Assembly: GCA_904420055.1 (NCBI GenBank)
Contig: CAJFTV010000045.1
Span: 1 to 8,440 of the forward strand
Direction of reading: 5' to 3'
DNA length: 8,440 nt
Source of the DNA: Candidatus Alloscillospira gallinarum
Lineage (GTDB): Bacteria > Bacillota > Clostridia > Oscillospirales > Oscillospiraceae
Shown: positions 5,379-8,440 of the stretch, in pieces
Layout of the letters: each line of letters starts with the position of its first letter
Position numbering within the stretch: position 1 is the first letter of the stretch
The notes under the pieces: model-generated
Databases searched by the model: none
Seen by the model: only the letters and a program-made list of their open reading frames with translations
Told to the model about the DNA's origin: nothing
Position numbers and translations under genes: made by a program

Positions 5379-5849
5379 ATGAAATGTGAAAGATGCGGAC
5401 AGAACGAAGTTAACTTCTATTATAAATCAAACGTAAACGGCAAAGTAACAGAGCAGCACCTGTGCTCCAAGTGCGCAGAGGAACTGGGTTACACAAAGCA
5501 GATGTCAAGCCTTGGAAGCATGAGGAGCATGTTCGGCGGCATGGACAGCATGTTTGACCGCATGCTGGGAGGCTTCTTTGGCGACATGCCGTCCCTCTGG
5601 GGCAGGAGCTTTTTTGAACCGATAACACGCTATGCAATGCCCGCGGCACAGCCGCAGACAGAGCAGGGTGCTCCAATTCAGGAGCCGCAGCGGGAAGTGA
5701 GCGCAAACCCGGAGCTTGTGCGGCGCCGTGAGCTGAACGCGCTGCGTGAGGAGATGAACCTCTGCATTAAGGAGGAGAATTTTGAAAAGGCCGCTGAAAT
5801 CAGAGACAAAATCAGGTCCCTGGAAAACAGCGGAGAGAACAAGGAGTAA
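5379..5849 (+). CDS. mcsA: McsA-like protein, single zinc finger plus UVR motif
   Basis: A 156-residue McsA-type stress protein. It has one CxxC pair at residues 3-6 and another at 29-32, together one zinc-binding unit, and a C-terminal UvrB/UvrC motif (about 118-149, core NFEKAAEIRDKIRSLE). In Bacillus, McsA (about 185 residues) has a second pair of CxxC motifs and activates the kinase McsB. Here that second finger is replaced by a Met/Gly/Phe-rich linker (48-79) and a Gln/Pro-rich stretch (88-106). The UVR motif resembles that in the middle domain of ClpC, so a direct adaptor role towards ClpC is plausible. The start is ATG 5379, with AAAGGAGT upstream; a TTG at 5373 lies too close to that site. 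It is 24 bases after ctsR and 55 before clpC, in one operon. mcsB is absent. Confidence 0.93.
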   Translation: MKCERCGQNEVNFYYKSNVNGKVTEQHLCSKCAEELGYTKQMSSLGSMRSMFGGMDSMFDRMLGGFFGDMPSLWGRSFFEPITRYAMPAAQPQTEQGAPIQEPQREVSANPELVRRRELNALREEMNLCIKEENFEKAAEIRDKIRSLENSGENKE

Positions 5850-5854
5850 AATTT

Positions 5855-5884
5855 AAAGGGCGGCACTTTCACCGCCCTTTTCCA
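5855..5884 (+). terminator. Terminator-like hairpin between mcsA and clpC, possible attenuator
   Basis: A 9-base perfect stem (AAAGGGCGG with CCGCCCTTT) with an 8-base loop is followed by only one further T before CC, giving a short run of four. It begins 5 bases after the mcsA stop. The next gene starts 24 bases later with no room for a promoter, so clpC must depend on read-through. Partial termination or transcript-end protection are both possible. Confidence 0.6.
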
Positions 5885-5904
5885 TAGAGAAGGAGGTATG
5901 AGTT

Positions 5905-8358
5905 ATGAGAATTGAAGACAGGTTTACCGAGAATGCGAAAAATGTGCTTTCCGGCGCCCAGGAGGCGGCGATGGAGCTCTCACATGTGTATGTGGGAAGC
6001 GAGGATATACTTCTGGCAATGGCGAAAAACAAGGACTGTTCCGGCGGCAGGGTTTTGAGGAAAAACGGCCTTGACGCCGAGCTCATAGGAGACCTGATAA
6101 AGAGGCAGGAAAATGTGTCAGACGGTTCAATTGCCCCTCAGGGACTTAGCCCAAAGGCGAGGCGCATAATTGAGATTGCCGTTACCGAGGCAAACCGTCT
6201 GGGCCACAATTACATCGGCACGGAGCATTTCCTCATGGGTATCCTGAGAGAGTATGACTGCGCCGCGGCAAAGCTCATACGGGATACGGGCATTGACCTC
6301 AACAAGATGTACACCGATGTTTTAAATATGTTCGGTGAACAGGACTATGACGGCAGCAAGAAGATGGCGGTGACCGCAGGACAGAGAAAACATGCGGAGA
6401 CTAAAACTCTTGATGAATATGGCACCGACCTGACAGAACTTGCCATGCAGGGCAAGCTTGACCCCGTAATCGGCAGGGAAAACGAGATACAGAGAGTTAT
6501 ACAGATACTCTCAAGGCGTTCAAAAAATAACCCGGTTCTCATCGGTGAGCCGGGCGTCGGCAAGACGGCTATCGCCGAGGGTCTTGCCCAGAAGATTGCC
6601 TCCGGCAATGTACCTGAGACGATACTCGGCAAGCGCGTCGTGACCCTTGACCTAACGGGTATGCTGGCGGGCACAAAGTACCGCGGCGACTTTGAGGAGA
6701 GAATTAAGGCAGCACTTGACGAGGTTAAAAAGGCCGGAGACGTAATACTCTTCATTGATGAGCTCCACACGATTATCGGCGCGGGAGCCGCCGAGGGCGC
6801 AATCGACGCCGCGAATATCGTAAAGCCCATGCTGGGCCGCGGCGAGATTCAGATTGTGGGCGCCACAACCCTGAACGAGTACAGAAAATACATCGAAAAG
6901 GACGCGGCTTTGGAGAGGCGCTTCCAGCCTGTCACGGTAGACGAGCCAACGAAGGAGCAGTCTGTCGAGATACTCCGCGGACTGCGTGAGAAATACGAGG
7001 CACATCATAAGCTGAAGATCTCCGACGAGGCGATTGAGGCCGCTGTTAATATGTCTGCGCGTTATATAAATGACAGGTATCTGCCGGATAAGGCCATTGA
7101 CCTCATAGATGAGGCGGCCTCCCGGGTGCGCATGGAAAATCACAAAACTCCGCCTGATATTCTGGAGCTTGAGGAGAAGAAAGCGTCGGTCGTCCGGGAA
7201 AAGGACGCGGCGGTGAAGGCTCAGGACTTTGAAAAGGCGGCAAAGCTCCGAGACCAGGAGCGTGAGGTGGAAGAGACACTTGCAAACGCCAGAAGATGCT
7301 GGGATATGGCTGGGAAGAACAATGTTATAACAGTCGGCGCCGAGGACATTGCAAATGTCGTGTCCAGCTGGACAGGTATCCCGGTGACCAGCATAACCGA
7401 GGACGAGAGCCAGCGGCTTTTGAAGATGGAGGAGATACTCCACAAGCGGGTAATCGGCCAGGACGAGGCCGTAAAAGCGGTTGCAAAGGCAATACGCCGC
7501 GGCAGAGTGGGCCTCAAGGACCCGAAGCGCCCAATAGGTTCATTCCTGTTCCTCGGCCCCACGGGCGTCGGCAAGACAGAGCTCTGTAAGGCGCTGGCGG
7601 AGGCCATGTTCGGCGACGAAAACGCCATGATAAGGATAGATATGTCCGAGTACATGGAGAAGCACACGGTTTCAAAGCTCATCGGCTCACCTCCGGGATA
7701 TGTGGGCTTTGACGAGGGCGGACAGCTCACTGAAAAGGTGAGACGCAAACCATACTCCGTGGTGCTGTTCGACGAGATTGAAAAAGCCCATGAGGACGTG
7801 TTTAACATCATGCTCCAGATTCTGGACGACGGACGCCTCACCGATTCACAGGGCAGACATGTGGACTTCAAGAACACGGTCATCGTTATGACCTCAAACG
7901 TGGGCGCTCGGAATATCACCGAAAAGCATTCAAAGCTGGGCTTCAGCTCTGAAAGCGGCGAAAAGTCTGACAGTGAGAGCTACGAGATGATTAAAGAGGC
8001 CGTCATGGCGGACCTTAAAAAGACGTTTAAACCTGAATTTCTCAACAGAATTGACGAGACGGTTGTGTTCCATCGCCTGACCAAGGAGAATATCCGCGAG
8101 ATAAGCGAGAAGATGATTGACACCGTCTGCGCGAGACTGCGGGACATGAAAGTGGAACTCAAGGTTGACGACAAGGCGCTTGACCTCATCGCCGAAAAAG
8201 GTTTTGACGAGGTGTACGGCGCGAGACCTCTCCGCCGTGAAATCCAGAGCGATGTTGAGGACATCGTCGCTGAGAAAATGCTGGAGGGCGTCATAAAAGA
8301 GGGTGACACAGCAGACATCACGGCAAAAGACGGCAAGATTGTTCTTGTCACAGAGTAA
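5905..8358 (+). CDS. clpC: ClpC, AAA+ unfoldase subunit of the ClpCP protease
   Basis: ClpC is a hexameric ATPase that unfolds damaged or tagged proteins and feeds them to ClpP. The 817 residues match Bacillus ClpC (about 810). The double Clp-N domain spans 1-145 with acidic Glu33 and Glu107 in the two repeats. D1 has Walker A GEPGVGKT (214-221), Walker B ILFIDE (281-286), pore Tyr259 and ERR fingers (337-339). The UVR middle domain (about 421-455, DFEKAAKLRD) separates ClpC from ClpB. D2 has Walker A GPTGVGKT (551-558), Walker B VVLFDE (619-624), pore Tyr599 and Arg715. The ClpP-docking loop is LGF (678-680). Every catalytic motif is intact. The start is ATG 5905, eight bases after AGGAGG. 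It is the last gene of the CtsR-controlled operon. The first Clp-N repeat reads GSED where Bacillus has GTEH. Confidence 0.98.
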   Translation: MRIEDRFTENAKNVLSGAQEAAMELSHVYVGSEDILLAMAKNKDCSGGRVLRKNGLDAELIGDLIKRQENVSDGSIAPQGLSPKARRIIEIAVTEANRLGHNYIGTEHFLMGILREYDCAAAKLIRDTGIDLNKMYTDVLNMFGEQDYDGSKKMAVTAGQRKHAETKTLDEYGTDLTELAMQGKLDPVIGRENEIQRVIQILSRRSKNNPVLIGEPGVGKTAIAEGLAQKIASGNVPETILGKRVVTLDLTGMLAGTKYRGDFEERIKAALDEVKKAGDVILFIDELHTIIGAGAAEGAIDAANIVKPMLGRGEIQIVGATTLNEYRKYIEKDAALERRFQPVTVDEPTKEQSVEILRGLREKYEAHHKLKISDEAIEAAVNMSARYINDRYLPDKAIDLIDEAASRVRMENHKTPPDILELEEKKASVVREKDAAVKAQDFEKAAKLRDQEREVEETLANARRCWDMAGKNNVITVGAEDIANVVSSWTGIPVTSITEDESQRLLKMEEILHKRVIGQDEAVKAVAKAIRRGRVGLKDPKRPIGSFLFLGPTGVGKTELCKALAEAMFGDENAMIRIDMSEYMEKHTVSKLIGSPPGYVGFDEGGQLTEKVRRKPYSVVLFDEIEKAHEDVFNIMLQILDDGRLTDSQGRHVDFKNTVIVMTSNVGARNITEKHSKLGFSSESGEKSDSESYEMIKEAVMADLKKTFKPEFLNRIDETVVFHRLTKENIREISEKMIDTVCARLRDMKVELKVDDKALDLIAEKGFDEVYGARPLRREIQSDVEDIVAEKMLEGVIKEGDTADITAKDGKIVLVTE

Positions 8359-8375
8359 ATATACACCAATCAGTG

Positions 8376-8408
8376 CAGGGACGGCCAAGCTTGGCCGTCC
8401 CTGATTTT
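8376..8408 (+). terminator. Terminator of the ctsR-mcsA-clpC operon
   Basis: A perfect 28-base palindrome (8376-8403, centre AAGCTT) follows the clpC stop by 17 bases and is followed by ATTTTAT. A longer pairing is possible, because AATCA at 8368-8372 can pair with TGATT at 8402-8406 around a small bulge. The stem is long for a terminator and works equally well on either strand. Confidence 0.85.
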
Positions 8409-8440
8409 ATACGTGTGTAAAAACCCTCTTGTGTGCTTGA

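Noticed and set aside
6345..7919. Long minus-strand open frames inside clpC
   Set aside because: They are antisense shadows of a strongly conserved gene, with low-complexity Ser/Leu-rich translations and no ribosome binding sites.

Overview
The window looks like the chromosome of an anaerobic, spore-forming low-to-mid GC Firmicute, most likely class Clostridia. Three things point there: a ctsR-mcsA-clpC heat-shock operon with CtsR operators, a two-cluster bacterial ferredoxin, and a collagen-like Gly-Pro-Thr protein of the exosporium type. Coding is dense, the genes use AGGAGG-type ribosome binding sites, and intrinsic terminators separate most units. I see no mobile element, rRNA, tRNA or CRISPR array. 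Assignment below class level is not possible from this sequence alone.

Left part (1-1004, minus strand): a collagen-like protein, cut by the left edge, carries a cysteine-rich N terminus and a small carbohydrate-binding-like insert between two collagen blocks. Upstream of it lies a 57-residue hydrophilic protein with its own ribosome binding site and terminator. Both genes have a 43-base element before their start codon with the same outer inverted repeat and the same inner heptamer at identical offsets, which suggests co-regulation, possibly during sporulation.

Middle part (1027-4673): yebC (plus) has a clear sigma-A promoter and a terminator. A DUF6873-like, GME-fold protein of unknown function (plus) follows, and converges on rsmI across a bidirectional terminator. 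On the minus strand lie a ferredoxin gene, a terminator, trmN6 (tRNA1Val methyltransferase family) and rsmI (16S rRNA 2'-O-methyltransferase). trmN6 and rsmI are likely co-transcribed RNA-modification genes.

Right part (4594-8440): the 305-base gene-free stretch 4594-4898 holds the ferredoxin promoter (minus), then an AT-rich segment with no recognised signal, then the ctsR promoter with CtsR operators on both sides. The operon ctsR-mcsA-clpC follows and ends at a perfect 28-base palindrome acting as terminator. CtsR represses the operon in unstressed cells, McsA is a zinc-finger modulator, and ClpC is the AAA+ unfoldase that feeds ClpP. The arginine kinase gene mcsB, normally between mcsA and clpC, is absent, and McsA lacks the second zinc finger of the Bacillus protein. 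A terminator-like hairpin sits between mcsA and clpC. Bases 8404-8440 contain nothing further I can name.

The window is mostly ordinary housekeeping and stress genes. The observations most worth following are the mcsB-less stress operon, the shared upstream element of the two probable spore-surface genes, and the collagen protein with its insert.
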